A DNA stretch of 64,000 nt from Marinobacter sp. LA51. Its GTDB lineage: Bacteria; Pseudomonadota; Gammaproteobacteria; Pseudomonadales; Oleiphilaceae. The notes under the pieces are model-generated. The model did no database searches. It was given only the letters and a program-made list of their open reading frames with translations, and was not told the origin of the DNA. A program made the translations under genes and the position numbers. The stretch spans positions 1,364,001 through 1,428,000 of the forward strand of contig NZ_AP028070.1 of NCBI RefSeq assembly GCF_030297175.1, read 5' to 3'. This document shows, piece by piece, positions 17,724-27,495 of this stretch (positions are counted from its first letter, which is position 1; the number at the start of each line of letters is the position of its first letter).

Positions 17724-18755
17724 TTACGCAAGGCGCCAGTGAACGGTTTCACCCGCCTTCAGTGGCACGATGTGGCCGTTGGCCAGCGGTAGCTGGTCCG
17801 GCATGGTCCAGGGCTCGCGCACCAGGGTAACGGTGTCGCTGTTGCGCGGCAGACCGTAGAAGTCTGCGCCGTTGAAGCTGGCGAATGCTTCCAGTTTGTC
17901 CAGAATGCCAAGCTCATCGAACACCTCTGCGTACAGGCTCAGTGCGCCGTAGGCTGAGTAACAGCCGGCGCAACCGCAGGCGGCTTCCTTGCGGTCCTTG
18001 GAGTGGGGCGCCGAATCGGTCCCCAGGAAGAAACGCTTGTCACCGCTGGCGACGGCATCGCGCAGGGCCTGTTGATGGCGGTTACGCTTCAGAATTGGCA
18101 GGCAGTACAGGTGCGGCCGAATACCGCCCACCAGCATATGGTTGCGGTTGTACATCAGGTGCTGGGGCGTCAGGGTTGCGGCCAGGTTGTCACCCTTGTG
18201 TTGTTGCACAAACTCCGCGGAATCCGCGGTGGTGATGTGCTCCAGAACCACCTTCAGGTTGGGAAAGGCTTCCATGGTCGGGGCCAGAACCCGCTCCAGG
18301 AAGACCTTCTCACGGTCGAAAATGTCGATGTCTGCGTCGGTGACCTCGCCGTGAACCAGCAGCAACATGCCACATTCGGCCATGGCATCCAGTACGGGGT
18401 AGATGTTGCGAATATCCTTCACACCCGACGCCGAGTTGGTGGTCGCACCGGCCGGGTAGAGTTTTGCAGCCACCACACCCGCAGCCTTGGCTTCTCGGAT
18501 AGTCTCTGGCGTGGTTCCCTCGGTCAGATACAGAGTCATCAGCGGTTGGAAGTCGGTGCCCTCGGCGGCCGCCAGGATTCGGTCCTGATAGGCCGTCGCG
18601 TCAGTCGCCGTAACGACCGGCGGTACCAGGTTCGGCATGATGATGGCTCGCCCGAAGCAGGCTGCGGTGGCTGGCACCACGTCGGCGAGAATGTCGCCGT
18701 CGCGAACGTGCAGGTGCCAGTCGTCGGGCCGGGTGAGGGTGATCTGATCGGTCAT
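17724..18755 (-). CDS. pyrC: Dihydroorotase
   Basis: A 343-residue zinc amidohydrolase that closes carbamoyl-aspartate to dihydroorotate in pyrimidine synthesis. Seen: WHLHVRDG (the two metal His), [12 protein letters not shown] (the carbamylated Lys), VHGEVTD and VLEHITT (further His ligands) and [10 protein letters not shown] (catalytic Asp). Length and motifs are those of the class II E. coli-type enzyme. It reads towards rnt and is divergent from motY. Confidence 0.97.
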   Translation of the reverse strand: MTDQITLTRPDDWHLHVRDGDILADVVPATAACFGRAIIMPNLVPPVVTATDATAYQDRILAAAEGTDFQPLMTLYLTEGTTPETIREAKAAGVVAAKLYPAGATTNSASGVKDIRNIYPVLDAMAECGMLLLVHGEVTDADIDIFDREKVFLERVLAPTMEAFPNLKVVLEHITTADSAEFVQQHKGDNLAATLTPQHLMYNRNHMLVGGIRPHLYCLPILKRNRHQQALRDAVASGDKRFFLGTDSAPHSKDRKEAACGCAGCYSAYGALSLYAEVFDELGILDKLEAFASFNGADFYGLPRNSDTVTLVREPWTMPDQLPLANGHIVPLKAGETVHWRLA

Positions 18756-18920
18756 GGGCGGTTTCCGCGATTCGGTCAGTGGGCCATGGCCCTGAGAAAA
18801 TTTTGCGGATTATAGCAGAAGGGGCGAGTGTTTGTTTTTGTATCCGGCGCTAAAGTCGGTGCGACGGGCGCCGTTAAACAGGCTATATGCTGAAATACCC
18901 AAGAGCGTCGGTAAACCGTT

Positions 18921-19844
18921 ATGGCATCCAGCTTTCCCAAATCATTTCCGAATCTGCTCGGCGCCTTGGCGCTTGGGGTGTCGGCCTCTGTTGATGCCGC
19001 GAGCTACGGTGCCGGTATCGAGAACAGTCAGTGGTACCTGTCGGAGTCCGTTTTTGAATGCGCCCTGGTGCATGAAGTTCCCGGATACGGCAAGGCGGTC
19101 TTCCGGCACCGGGCAGGGGAGCAACTGACGTTTTTCCTCGAATCGTCATCCCCGTTGATGCGACCGGGCCGGGGTACTCTGGTGGTGGAAGCACCGGCCT
19201 GGCGGCCAGGTGTTGCGCCCAGGTCCATGGGCAAAGTGACGGTGTCGGACAGTAATCGTCCGGTGCTGCTGGATACCCGTCAGGCTATGGTGCTAGTCCA
19301 GGGCCTGTTGCAAGGTATGCGCCCCACCGTCAGCCGGGAATCCTGGTTTGATGGCCGCCTGGTGCGAGTGCACGTATCTAACGTCAATTTCTCCGGGCAG
19401 TTCCAGAACTACCGGGCCTGCACCGCGAATCTGCTGCCGGTGAATTACGACCAGATCCGCCGTTCCCGCATTCCGTTCGCCAGTGGCAGTTCCAGTCTGT
19501 CCGACGGCGATCGGGCATTGCTGGACAACGTAGTCACCTTTGTTTTGGCTGACCCCAGCGTCGAGAGAGTCTTCGTTGATGGCCACAGTGACCGCCTGGG
19601 CAGCCGGATTGACAATCGGGCGCTGTCTGAAAAGCGCGCCAATGTGGTGGCGGACTATCTGAAAGCCCGAGGTATGTCCGAGGATTTGATTACCGTGCGT
19701 GCCCATGGCGACCAATACCCGGTTTCACGGCGCCCGGCGGACAACCGCCGAACCAACATTCGCTTGCAGCGTGAGGGCGAGCGCCCCGAGCTTCAGCAGG
19801 CCAACGGTTATGGCGGCGATTCAGCCGAGGATGGTCCGGGTTAA
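18921..19844 (+). CDS. motY: Sodium-type flagellar motor protein MotY (OmpA-like)
   Basis: A 307-residue secreted protein of the flagellar T-ring. A signal peptide covers about 1-26 (ending VDAA). The N-terminal half is MotY-specific (YGAGIENSQW near the start), and the C-terminal OmpA-like peptidoglycan-binding domain (about 180-290) shows FVDGHSDRLGS, LSEKRANVVADYL and DNRRTNIRL. The pyrC-motY neighbourhood supports the call. Its stop overlaps the convergent deacetylase gene by four bases. Confidence 0.92.
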   Translation: MASSFPKSFPNLLGALALGVSASVDAASYGAGIENSQWYLSESVFECALVHEVPGYGKAVFRHRAGEQLTFFLESSSPLMRPGRGTLVVEAPAWRPGVAPRSMGKVTVSDSNRPVLLDTRQAMVLVQGLLQGMRPTVSRESWFDGRLVRVHVSNVNFSGQFQNYRACTANLLPVNYDQIRRSRIPFASGSSSLSDGDRALLDNVVTFVLADPSVERVFVDGHSDRLGSRIDNRALSEKRANVVADYLKARGMSEDLITVRAHGDQYPVSRRPADNRRTNIRLQREGERPELQQANGYGGDSAEDGPG

Positions 19845-20767
19845 TTGACCGACTTTAGTACCTGTACATGAGCCGCAACGCTTTCAGCCAGGGCCTTGAG
19901 GTGATAACCACCTTCCAGGGTTGAAATGACCCGGTCATTGGCGTGGTCACGGGCCACGCCGACAATCATTTCTGTTAACCAGCGATAGTCTTCCACTTCC
20001 AGATTCAGTTCCGCCAGGGGATCCTGCGCGTGGCCATCGAAGCCGGCTGAAATCAGGATCAGTTGAGGATCAAAGTCTCGCAGTCTCTGCATCCAGGCAT
20101 TCTCGATGGTCTTGCGGTATTCGATGGCAGCGCAGCCAGCGGCAATCGGGGTGTTGATGATGTTGCTGGCCTGTCTGTGAACGTGGGAGTGCGGGTAGAA
20201 CGGGTGCTGGAAGCTTGAGCACATGAGAATGCGCTCATCGCCACCGACAATGTCCACCGTGCCATTGCCCTGGTGCACATCGAAATCTATGATGGCCACC
20301 CGTTCCAGCTGGTGGAAGGTCAGGGCCCGCATCGCGGCCAACGCGATGTTGTTGTAGAAACAGAACCCCATCGATTTTGCCCGTTCAGCGTGGTGCCCAG
20401 GTGGTCGTGCACAGACAAAGGCATTCGTTACCTGGCCACTCATAACCATGTCCACGGCCTGCACATTGGCGCCAGCTGACAGACGAGCGGCCCGCAAGGT
20501 ATCCGGCATCATTGCGGTATCAGGATCGGTAAACACCCGGCCACGGGTCGGCTGCATCAGGTCGAGTTGGTGCAGATACTGTTCAGGATGTACGGTCAGT
20601 AATTGATCACGGGTGATTTCTTCCGGGCGGACCCAGTCCAGATTCTGATCCAGACCGGTTTCGGCAAGGTAACTGAGAATGGCTGAAATCCGCTCCGGGC
20701 ACTCCGGATGTCCCGGGCCCATGTTGTGCTTCAAACAGTCGTCGTGGGAAAAAAATGCCGTGGTCAT
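19841..20767 (-). CDS. Histone-deacetylase-superfamily protein (AcuC-like)
   Basis: A 308-residue zinc hydrolase of the HDAC superfamily, class II/IV-like, that removes acyl groups from lysine or from small amines. The catalytic pair is in RPPGHHAERAKSMGFCFYNN; the metal ligands are in IIDFDVHQGNGT and SAGFDGHAQDP; the C-terminal LEGGYHL is conserved. It is divergent from a Pat-type protein acetyltransferase with 210 bases between them, suggesting that the two act on shared targets. Small-molecule deacetylation (polyamine or acetoin type) cannot be excluded. Confidence 0.88.
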   Translation of the reverse strand: MTTAFFSHDDCLKHNMGPGHPECPERISAILSYLAETGLDQNLDWVRPEEITRDQLLTVHPEQYLHQLDLMQPTRGRVFTDPDTAMMPDTLRAARLSAGANVQAVDMVMSGQVTNAFVCARPPGHHAERAKSMGFCFYNNIALAAMRALTFHQLERVAIIDFDVHQGNGTVDIVGGDERILMCSSFQHPFYPHSHVHRQASNIINTPIAAGCAAIEYRKTIENAWMQRLRDFDPQLILISAGFDGHAQDPLAELNLEVEDYRWLTEMIVGVARDHANDRVISTLEGGYHLKALAESVAAHVQVLKSVN

Positions 20768-20868
20768 ACGTGTCTGAACGCCCTGAATCTGCTTGTATTT
20801 TCACCAATGTTATCAGGGAATAAACTAGGCTGCCGTGTTTCTTTGGTCGTAAAGCCAGGGCTAGCCGT

Positions 20869-20896
20869 TTTACATCGATCGATCTGGGCCTAAGAT
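20869..20896 (+). promoter_or_regulatory. Candidate promoter of the acetyltransferase gene
   Basis: TTTACA and TAAGAT separated by 16 bases, about 80 bases before the start. No other clear signal is seen in the 210-base divergent gap. Confidence 0.35.
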
Positions 20897-20977
20897 AAGA
20901 AGGTCAGTCATAACTTACCTGATTTCTGAGAGTTACCACCTTTAGCGCCAAGCGCCTGACACCCAAGGAGAGTCTGT

Positions 20978-23722
20978 TTGAGTACCCGATACCTTGAAAG
21001 TCTGTTTAATCCCGCCTCCATCGTCGTAATTGGTGCGTCGGAGCGGTCGAACAGCCTTGGTGGCATGGTGCTGCGAAACCTCATGGGCGGCGGCTATCCC
21101 GGCAAGCTGTTGGTGGTCAACCAGAACGATTACGACAACGTTCATGGCGTTCCCTGCGTCAAAAAGGTCGCCAAGATGGATTTTTCGCCAGAGCTGGCGA
21201 TTATTTGTACGCCGCCGGACACGGTTGCCAAGACCATCAAGCGGCTGGGCGAAGCGGGCGTGCGTACGGCCATTGTAATGACCGGGGGCATGTCCCGGAC
21301 TCACAGTAAAACCGGGCAGCCGCTGATGTATTCGGTACGCGAAGCCGCGCGGGAGACTGGCATTCGCGTGCTGGGACCAAACACCATCGGGCTGATGGTG
21401 CCGGCCCGGAGTCTGAACGCGACCTACGCGCACATGGGTGCGATTCCCGGCAAGGTGGCCTTCGTTGGCCAGTCCGGTACCATCGCCAGCTCGGTAATAG
21501 ACTGGGCCTTCGCCCGGGGGGTGGGTTTTTCCTATTTCCTGACTCTTGGTGATGGCATGGACATCGATCACGATGACCTGATCGATTACCTGGCGCAGGA
21601 TACCCAGACTCGCGCTATCCTGCTGCACATTGAGAATATACCCAACCCGCGCCGGTTCATGTCGGCGGTCCGGGTTGCGTCCCGGACCAAGCCAGTGATT
21701 GCGGTGAAATCCGGTCGTGTGCCGGAGTCGGAATGGTTTGCCCACCAGCTTCCGGCTGGTTTGTATCGAAGTGATCCGATCTACGACGCTATGCTGCAAC
21801 GAGCCGGTGTGTTGCGGGTGGATGGCCTTGGCCAGATGTTCGATGCCCTGGAAACGCTGACCCGGATGCGGCCGCTACGCCGCGAAACCCTGGCCATCAT
21901 GGCCAATGGGGTAGGGCCGGGTGTGTTGGCGGTTGACCGGTTGGCGGATCTGGGCGGAGAACTGGCCCAGCTATCAGATCAAAGCATCGAAGCGCTGGCC
22001 GAAATGCTGCCACCGTACTGGACTCGCCGAAACCCCATCGACCTCAACTACGATGCCTCGCCTGAGCTGTATTCAAAAGCCATCAAGGTGCTGGCCAAAG
22101 ACCCGGAAGTGGCCAACGTGCTGGTCATGTACGCGCCCAGTCTGACTGAAGACAGTCTGCAGATCGCCGATGCGGTGGTCCAGGCCGCTCAGGGTACGCG
22201 CTTGAACGTGTTTACCTGCTGGCTCGGCCAGAGCACGGTGATGGATGCCCGGGACGAGTTCTATCAGGCAGGGGTGCCTTCGTTCTTTAGCCCGGAAAAA
22301 GCGGTCATGGCCTTCATGCAGCATGTTCGGCACCAGCGGGTGCAACGCTTGCTGACTGAAACCCCGGAGTCGTTCACTGATCATTATGCCGATCGCAGTC
22401 ATACCCGACGGGTAGTGCTCAAGGCCTTGCGTGCTGGCCGCAATCATCTGTCGAACCAGGAAGCGCGGGAATTGACTGCGGATTACGGCATTAACACCAT
22501 CGACACCATGTACTGCGACGACATGGAGGAAGTGCTCGAGGCCTTTGCGGTGGAGCGCCGGCCGGTGGATATCACCATCATTCATGAGCAGGCCTGTCAG
22601 CCGTTCGTCAAGCTTAGCCCCAGTCAGCGTCGTTACAAGGGGACCATGCAGAAGCTGAACGGCGAGCCGGCGATCATCGACGCATGCCGTTACTTGATGG
22701 AAGAGTACCGGCTGCATTTTCCTGATAGCGGCTTCCTGGGATTTGCCGTCCAGTATTCGTACCAGCACGTCGGTGGCGTCGAATTCAGCGTTGGCATCAC
22801 CCGGGATTCGCTGTTTGGGCCATTGGTGGTGTGCGGGGCCTCTGGTGCCGAGATCAACGTTACCACCGACCGTCAGATTGCATTGCCACCGTTGAATATG
22901 GTGCTGGCGCGGGAGTTGCTGCGGCGGACCTACATGTACAAGCTGCTGAAAGAAAATAGCCTGCAACCGGACGAGGACGTTCGGGCAGTGTCCGAAACCC
23001 TGGTGACCCTGTCCCAGATCGTGATCGACATTCCCGAAATTCAGGGCCTGGAAATTTCGCCGCTGCTATTTAACGAGCAGGGCGCCGTTGCCGTCAACAT
23101 TGCTATCAGTGTCTGCGACCAACCGAGCCAGCCAATCATTCAGGCCTATCCCCGGGAGCTGGAGGAGTGGATCGTGCTGCCGAAATCCGGGCGCCGGGTT
23201 ATCATTCGCCCGGTACTGGCCCAGGACGAGCCGGCACACCGTGCCTTTCATGAGCTGCAGTCTCCGGAATCCATTCGTTACCGGTTCTTCCAATACCGCA
23301 AACACTTCTCACGGGAAGATGTGGCGCAGATGGTCCAGATTGATTACGATCGCGAGATGGTGTTCATTGCGAATGCGCCCCGTGAAGACGCTGAGGGCGA
23401 GGAAACCCTGGGCACGGTGCGCACCTGGACCGACGCCGACAACCTGCAGTGCGAATTCGCGGTGATGGTGCACGACAAGATGAAAGGCGAGGGCCTGGGT
23501 GTCGCGCTGATGCAGAAGATGATCGATTACTGTCGAGCTCGCGGCACGGTGGAAATGGTGGGTAATGTGCTACCTGATAACCGACCAATGCTACAACTGG
23601 CAGAGCATCTGGGCTTTGAGGTCAAGTACAATCTGGAAGAAGAAGTGATGGATCTCCGGCTGGTGTTGAATGAGCCGGAAAAGGATTGGCAGCGGGAGCG
23701 GCTGGGCAAGAGCTCCCACTAG
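20978..23722 (+). CDS. Pat/YfiQ-type protein lysine acetyltransferase
   Basis: A 914-residue protein fusing an inactive NDP-forming acyl-CoA synthetase (about 1-700: CoA-binding domain with VIGASERSNSLGG, succinyl-CoA ligase-like and ATP-grasp parts) to a C-terminal GNAT domain (about 730-900: IIRPVLAQDEPAHRAFHEL, GEGLGVALMQKM). This is the architecture of Pat/PatZ enzymes that acetylate and so switch off acetyl-CoA synthetase and other proteins. The length matches (about 880-910). The start is TTG with AAGGAG seven bases upstream. Confidence 0.92.
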   Translation: MSTRYLESLFNPASIVVIGASERSNSLGGMVLRNLMGGGYPGKLLVVNQNDYDNVHGVPCVKKVAKMDFSPELAIICTPPDTVAKTIKRLGEAGVRTAIVMTGGMSRTHSKTGQPLMYSVREAARETGIRVLGPNTIGLMVPARSLNATYAHMGAIPGKVAFVGQSGTIASSVIDWAFARGVGFSYFLTLGDGMDIDHDDLIDYLAQDTQTRAILLHIENIPNPRRFMSAVRVASRTKPVIAVKSGRVPESEWFAHQLPAGLYRSDPIYDAMLQRAGVLRVDGLGQMFDALETLTRMRPLRRETLAIMANGVGPGVLAVDRLADLGGELAQLSDQSIEALAEMLPPYWTRRNPIDLNYDASPELYSKAIKVLAKDPEVANVLVMYAPSLTEDSLQIADAVVQAAQGTRLNVFTCWLGQSTVMDARDEFYQAGVPSFFSPEKAVMAFMQHVRHQRVQRLLTETPESFTDHYADRSHTRRVVLKALRAGRNHLSNQEARELTADYGINTIDTMYCDDMEEVLEAFAVERRPVDITIIHEQACQPFVKLSPSQRRYKGTMQKLNGEPAIIDACRYLMEEYRLHFPDSGFLGFAVQYSYQHVGGVEFSVGITRDSLFGPLVVCGASGAEINVTTDRQIALPPLNMVLARELLRRTYMYKLLKENSLQPDEDVRAVSETLVTLSQIVIDIPEIQGLEISPLLFNEQGAVAVNIAISVCDQPSQPIIQAYPRELEEWIVLPKSGRRVIIRPVLAQDEPAHRAFHELQSPESIRYRFFQYRKHFSREDVAQMVQIDYDREMVFIANAPREDAEGEETLGTVRTWTDADNLQCEFAVMVHDKMKGEGLGVALMQKMIDYCRARGTVEMVGNVLPDNRPMLQLAEHLGFEVKYNLEEEVMDLRLVLNEPEKDWQRERLGKSSH

Positions 23723-23743
23723 GGAAGCTCCTGTCCGCAAGAC

Positions 23744-24670
23744 TTATTCCTCGACGATGGCCGAACGGTCCTCGCCACCCATGGCTTCGAGCAGGCCCGG
23801 AATCAGCCGGGACAGCTCCAGGGTCATCAGGGTGAAGGCGGCGTCGAATTTGGCAGCGGCATCATCTGTATCGATGTCATCCAGCTGCTCCTGCAGGGTC
23901 TCACCAAATTTCAGGCGCTTGATGCCCAACTCTTCGTCTAGCACGAACGACACGTTATCGTCCCAGGTGAGGGAGAGCTTGGTGACCTGCATGCCGGCGT
24001 CCAGGTGACTGCGGATTTCGTCGGCCTTCAGGTCCAGCCCCTTGCAACGAACAACACCACCGTCTTCTGACGGATCCTTCAGTTCGCACTCGTTGCCCAG
24101 AACCACTTTTCCGGGAATGTCGATGCTTTCGTTCAGCCAGCCGGTAAACGTAAACGCCGGTGCCTGTTCCACCGCTGGCGGCCGGACTGGCAGCGAACCG
24201 AGGCTCTTGCGCAGGGTTGAGGCCAGGTCTTCGGCCTGCTTGGCAGATCCGGCATCGACCACCAGAACGCCGTCTTTCGGAGCCAGGTAGGCAAAGCTGC
24301 GGCGGTTCTTCGAGAACGCCTGGGGCAGCATTTCGAGCATGACCTGCTCTTTGATTTCGTCTTTTTCCTTACGACGAACCTTTCGCCCCTGATCAATTTC
24401 GATGGCTTCCGCCTTCTCCTCAACGGCTTCTTTCACCACCGCGCCGGGCAGGATCTTTTCTTCTTTGCGCAGGGCAATCAGGTGGTAGCCATCGGCACTG
24501 TGAACCAGCAGCTCACCGTGCTTGCCGAGCGGAGGCACCCAGCCTTGCCGGTTAGTTTCCTGGGGGCCACAGGGCTTGAAGGTGTCGGCCTGGAGTTTTT
24601 CTTCCAGCTCTTCAGCTGAGATATCAAAGGGTTTGGTAAATCGGAAAACACGGGCATTACGAAACCACAT
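23744..24670 (-). CDS. rdgC: Recombination-associated protein RdgC
   Basis: A 308-residue ring-forming DNA-binding protein that modulates RecA. The N-terminal MWFRNARVFRFTKPF and the VKEAVEEKAEAIE and GRKVRRKEKDEIKE stretches are diagnostic; length is as expected (about 303-308). Stands alone, convergent with the acetyltransferase gene. Confidence 0.96.
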   Translation of the reverse strand: MWFRNARVFRFTKPFDISAEELEEKLQADTFKPCGPQETNRQGWVPPLGKHGELLVHSADGYHLIALRKEEKILPGAVVKEAVEEKAEAIEIDQGRKVRRKEKDEIKEQVMLEMLPQAFSKNRRSFAYLAPKDGVLVVDAGSAKQAEDLASTLRKSLGSLPVRPPAVEQAPAFTFTGWLNESIDIPGKVVLGNECELKDPSEDGGVVRCKGLDLKADEIRSHLDAGMQVTKLSLTWDDNVSFVLDEELGIKRLKFGETLQEQLDDIDTDDAAAKFDAAFTLMTLELSRLIPGLLEAMGGEDRSAIVEE

Positions 24671-24734
24671 CAGGCTTGATCCTTGCGTTTAAAAGATTAG
24701 ACGATTCAGAAAACGAAAAAGGGGCAGGGATGAT

Positions 24735-24756
24735 ACGGCCACCGGTTAGTGGCCGT
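24735..24756 (-). terminator. Hairpin after the DUF2788 gene
   Basis: ACGGCCAC-CGGTTA-GTGGCCGT, a perfect eight-pair stem 26 bases beyond the DUF2788 stop. On the minus strand a T-run follows only about 16 bases later, so it is a weak terminator candidate. Confidence 0.45.
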
Positions 24757-24781
24757 AAAGTGACGACTCAGGCGTCAGAGC

Positions 24782-24982
24782 TCAGAGATTCATAATCTCC
24801 ACCATCACGGTCTTGACCAGAAAACCAACGACCCCGGCCCCAAGAACAATAAAAAGCGCCAAGGTCCCAAACTTACCGGCCTTGGATTTCTTGGCCAGGT
24901 CCCAGACGATGATGCCCATCCAGACAATAAGTCCGGTCAGTAGCACCAGCATGGCGATTTGTGAAAACACTGCTTCATTCAT
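24782..24982 (-). CDS. Small membrane protein, DUF2788 family
   Basis: A 66-residue protein with two hydrophobic helices (about 8-28 and 39-60) joined by a basic loop KKSKAGKFG. It resembles the DUF2788 family of small inner-membrane proteins; function unknown. It follows yaaA on the same strand after 25 bases. Confidence 0.75.
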   Translation of the reverse strand: MNEAVFSQIAMLVLLTGLIVWMGIIVWDLAKKSKAGKFGTLALFIVLGAGVVGFLVKTVMVEIMNL

Positions 24983-25007
24983 CGGGTAGAAAACCTTGGT
25001 TCAATAG

Positions 25008-25778
25008 CTAAGCTTGGTCCCGCAGGAACACCCAGTTGTTGCCTTCGGACTGTTCCTCGCTGAAGTAATAGCCGTCGAGGTTAAAGCCTTTCAGATCATC
25101 GGCCTGGGTGATCCGGTTTTCGATGGCAAAGCGGCACATTAAGCCGCGGGCTTTCTTGGCGTAGAAGCTGATCATTTTGTACTGGCCGTTTTTCCAGTCC
25201 TTGAACTGCGGTGTGACCAGGCGAGCATTCAGTTCTTTCTTCTTGACGCTCTTGAAGTACTCGTTGGAGGCCAGGTTCACTAGCACTCCGTCGTCGGCGG
25301 CGAGCAGGCGGTTAAGCTCCTCGGTCAGGATGCTGCCCCAGAAGGCGTAGAGATCTTTACCGCGGCTGTTCTCGAACTTAGTGCCCATTTCCAGCCGGTA
25401 AGGCTGCATTAAATCGAGCGGCCTCAGCAGACCATAAAGCCCTGAGAGCATGCGCAGGTGGTTCTGGGCAAAGGCAAAATCGTCCTCGCTGAAGCTCTCG
25501 GCGGCCAGCCCGGTGTAGACATCGCCTTTGAACGCGAGCGCAGCCTGGCGGGCATTATCCAGGTTGAACGGCGTGTGCCAGTTCTGAAAGCGCTCGGCGT
25601 TGAGCTGGCCCAGCTTTTCACTGATGCTCATCAGGTTGCTGACCTGGTGAGGTTCGAGTTCCTTGAGTTGATCGATCAGCTCGCAGGCGTGATCGAGAAA
25701 CTCCGGTTGGGTATGGGATTCCGTCGCCAGGGGGCTCTCGTAATCGAGGGTCTTGGCAGGAGAAATGACCATAAGCAT
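25008..25778 (-). CDS. yaaA: Peroxide stress protein YaaA (DUF328)
   Basis: A 256-residue cytosolic protein that limits free iron and DNA damage under peroxide stress. [17 protein letters not shown] at the start and [11 protein letters not shown] and [13 protein letters not shown] later are family signatures. ATG at 25778 is preferred to the TTG three codons upstream, because AGGA is properly spaced only for the ATG. Followed downstream by the DUF2788 gene, preceded by a glutaredoxin-like gene. Confidence 0.95.
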   Translation of the reverse strand: MLMVISPAKTLDYESPLATESHTQPEFLDHACELIDQLKELEPHQVSNLMSISEKLGQLNAERFQNWHTPFNLDNARQAALAFKGDVYTGLAAESFSEDDFAFAQNHLRMLSGLYGLLRPLDLMQPYRLEMGTKFENSRGKDLYAFWGSILTEELNRLLAADDGVLVNLASNEYFKSVKKKELNARLVTPQFKDWKNGQYKMISFYAKKARGLMCRFAIENRITQADDLKGFNLDGYYFSEEQSEGNNWVFLRDQA

Positions 25779-25790
25779 GTCAGGCAATCC

Positions 25791-26024
25791 TCATTGAAGA
25801 AACGTGAGTAACTGATCCCTGGTGAATGGCCAGTCCAGTTCGGCGCCAGTGTCGTTACGGCGCAGGACCGGTATGCGCGTTCCATAACGCTCAACCAGTT
25901 CTTCGGACTGGGCAATGTCCACCACGTCGACCGGAATCGGCGCGGGCATAGGCGTATTGACCAGCAGCGCTTCGGCCAGCTCACACAGGTGGCACTGGGT
26001 AGTGGTATAGAACAGCAGCTCCAT
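25791..26024 (-). CDS. Glutaredoxin-family protein (DUF836-like)
   Basis: A 77-residue thioredoxin-fold protein with the redox motif CHLC near residue 11 (TTTQCHLCELAEALL) and the cis-Pro segment RIPVL at about 50. It starts at a one-base overlap with the yciK stop, so it is coupled to it. Likely a small thiol reductant or a cofactor-related glutaredoxin; partner unknown. Confidence 0.85.
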   Translation of the reverse strand: MELLFYTTTQCHLCELAEALLVNTPMPAPIPVDVVDIAQSEELVERYGTRIPVLRRNDTGAELDWPFTRDQLLTFLQ

Positions 26025-26773
26025 TATTTTGGCTGCGCATCCAGTTGTTGACCGTTAACGCCCTGGCTGTCTTTACCCATAAGGTACAGGTAAATGGGCA
26101 TCAGCTCTTCCGGTGCGGGGTTCTGCTGCGGGTTCTCGGCCGGATAGGCGTGCGCCCGCATATTGGTACGGGTAGCGCCGGGATTCAGACTGTTCACGCG
26201 CACGTTGTGGCGTTCGTCATCCAGCTCATCAGCCATCAGTTGACTCAGGCCTTCCACGGCGAACTTGGACACCGCGTAAGCACCCCAATACGCCTTAGCT
26301 TTGCGGCCGACACCGGAGGAGGTGAAGATCACCGAGGCGTCGGTGGATTTGCGCAGCAGGGGAATCATCGCCCGGCTCAGCAGGAAGGGCGCGGTGGCAT
26401 TCACGTGCATCACCTTGTTCCACATTTCCGGGTCGTACAACTCAACCGGACTGCGGTCTCCCAGGATGGCGGCATTGTGGAGAATGCCATCCAGGCGGTC
26501 GAAATTGTCTTCCAGAGTCATTGCCAGTTCTTCGTAGTCTTTAACCGCAGCACCCTCGAAGTTCATCGGCACAATGGCCGGCTTGGGATGACCGGCGGCT
26601 TCGATTTCGTCGTATACCGTTTCGAGTTTGGAAACGGTACGACCGACCAGGATCACTGTGGCGCCGTGGGCCGCGTAGGCCAGGGCAGCTGTCCGGCCAA
26701 TGCCGCTGCCAGCCCCGGTCACCATGATGATGCGGTCTTGCAGAAGATCGGCGGGGGCGTGGTAATCGTGCAT
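26024..26773 (-). CDS. yciK: Short-chain dehydrogenase, YciK family
   Basis: A 249-residue classical SDR with TGAGSGIG (cofactor loop), ILHNAAILG and the active-site YAVSK. Physiological substrate unknown. Lies between mupP and the glutaredoxin gene as in Pseudomonas. Confidence 0.9.
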   Translation of the reverse strand: MHDYHAPADLLQDRIIMVTGAGSGIGRTAALAYAAHGATVILVGRTVSKLETVYDEIEAAGHPKPAIVPMNFEGAAVKDYEELAMTLEDNFDRLDGILHNAAILGDRSPVELYDPEMWNKVMHVNATAPFLLSRAMIPLLRKSTDASVIFTSSGVGRKAKAYWGAYAVSKFAVEGLSQLMADELDDERHNVRVNSLNPGATRTNMRAHAYPAENPQQNPAPEELMPIYLYLMGKDSQGVNGQQLDAQPK

Positions 26774-26829
26774 AACCTGTCTCCGTGTCAGGCAGTTGCC
26801 GGTTTGGGAACCGGGTTCAAATCTGGCGC

Positions 26830-27495
26830 TTATTGTAACAGCTTTGCCAGGTCGCTGACGGTGTCGGCGATGATGTCGGCCTGCCAGTGGTCAACGGACG
26901 CAGGCTCTTCGATGTAGCCGTAGCGCACGGCAATAGTCTTCATCCCGGCGTTGCGCCCAGCTTCGATGTCCCGCTCGTGGTCGCCCACATAAATAGCCTG
27001 GTCTGGCGCCACACCAATCTGGTCGCAAGCCAGGAACAAGGCCTCCGGGTGTGGTTTGCGCTCTGCCACATGGTCCGGGCAGATTACCGCCGCGCAGCGT
27101 TGCGCCAACCCCAGGGCCTGAACCAGCGGGGCGGCAAAGCGCACCGGTTTGTTGGTAACAATGCCCCAGGGAATGCCGCGCTGCTCCAGCCCCAGCAGGA
27201 TCGGGTCCATACCCTCGAACAGGCGGGTTTCCACGGCAACCCCTTCCTCATAGAGATCAAGAAAGGCGGTGTGCTTGGCGAGGTAGTCCGGGTGTTCCGG
27301 CTCCAGGCCGAAGCCCACCCGTACCATGGCACGGGCGCCGTTGGATACGGACCGGCGAATGTGAGCTGCCGGCAGGGATGCCAGCCCATGCTGCTGGCGC
27401 AGCTGGTTCAGGCACCGGATGAAGTCCGGGGCGGTATCGATCAACGTGCCGTCGAGATCAAACAGGACGGCTGAAGGGGTGGCGTCAGGCTTCAC
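26830..27495 (-). CDS. mupP: HAD phosphatase, MupP/Gph type
   Basis: A 221-residue HAD-superfamily enzyme with [10 protein letters not shown] (nucleophile Asp and acid Asp), VTNKP, the Lys of KPHPEA and [12 protein letters not shown]. The sequence alone fits phosphoglycolate phosphatase (Gph), but the ubiG-mupP-yciK order is that of the Pseudomonas N-acetylmuramate-6-phosphate phosphatase, which feeds cell-wall recycling, so MupP is favoured. Its start overlaps the ubiG end by 11 bases. Confidence 0.82.
   Translation of the reverse strand: MKPDATPSAVLFDLDGTLIDTAPDFIRCLNQLRQQHGLASLPAAHIRRSVSNGARAMVRVGFGLEPEHPDYLAKHTAFLDLYEEGVAVETRLFEGMDPILLGLEQRGIPWGIVTNKPVRFAAPLVQALGLAQRCAAVICPDHVAERKPHPEALFLACDQIGVAPDQAIYVGDHERDIEAGRNAGMKTIAVRYGYIEEPASVDHWQADIIADTVSDLAKLLQ

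Noticed and set aside
20942..21799. Minus-strand frame of 285 codons within the acetyltransferase gene
   Set aside because: It is a shadow of the well-supported CoA-binding domain on the plus strand and shows no family features.
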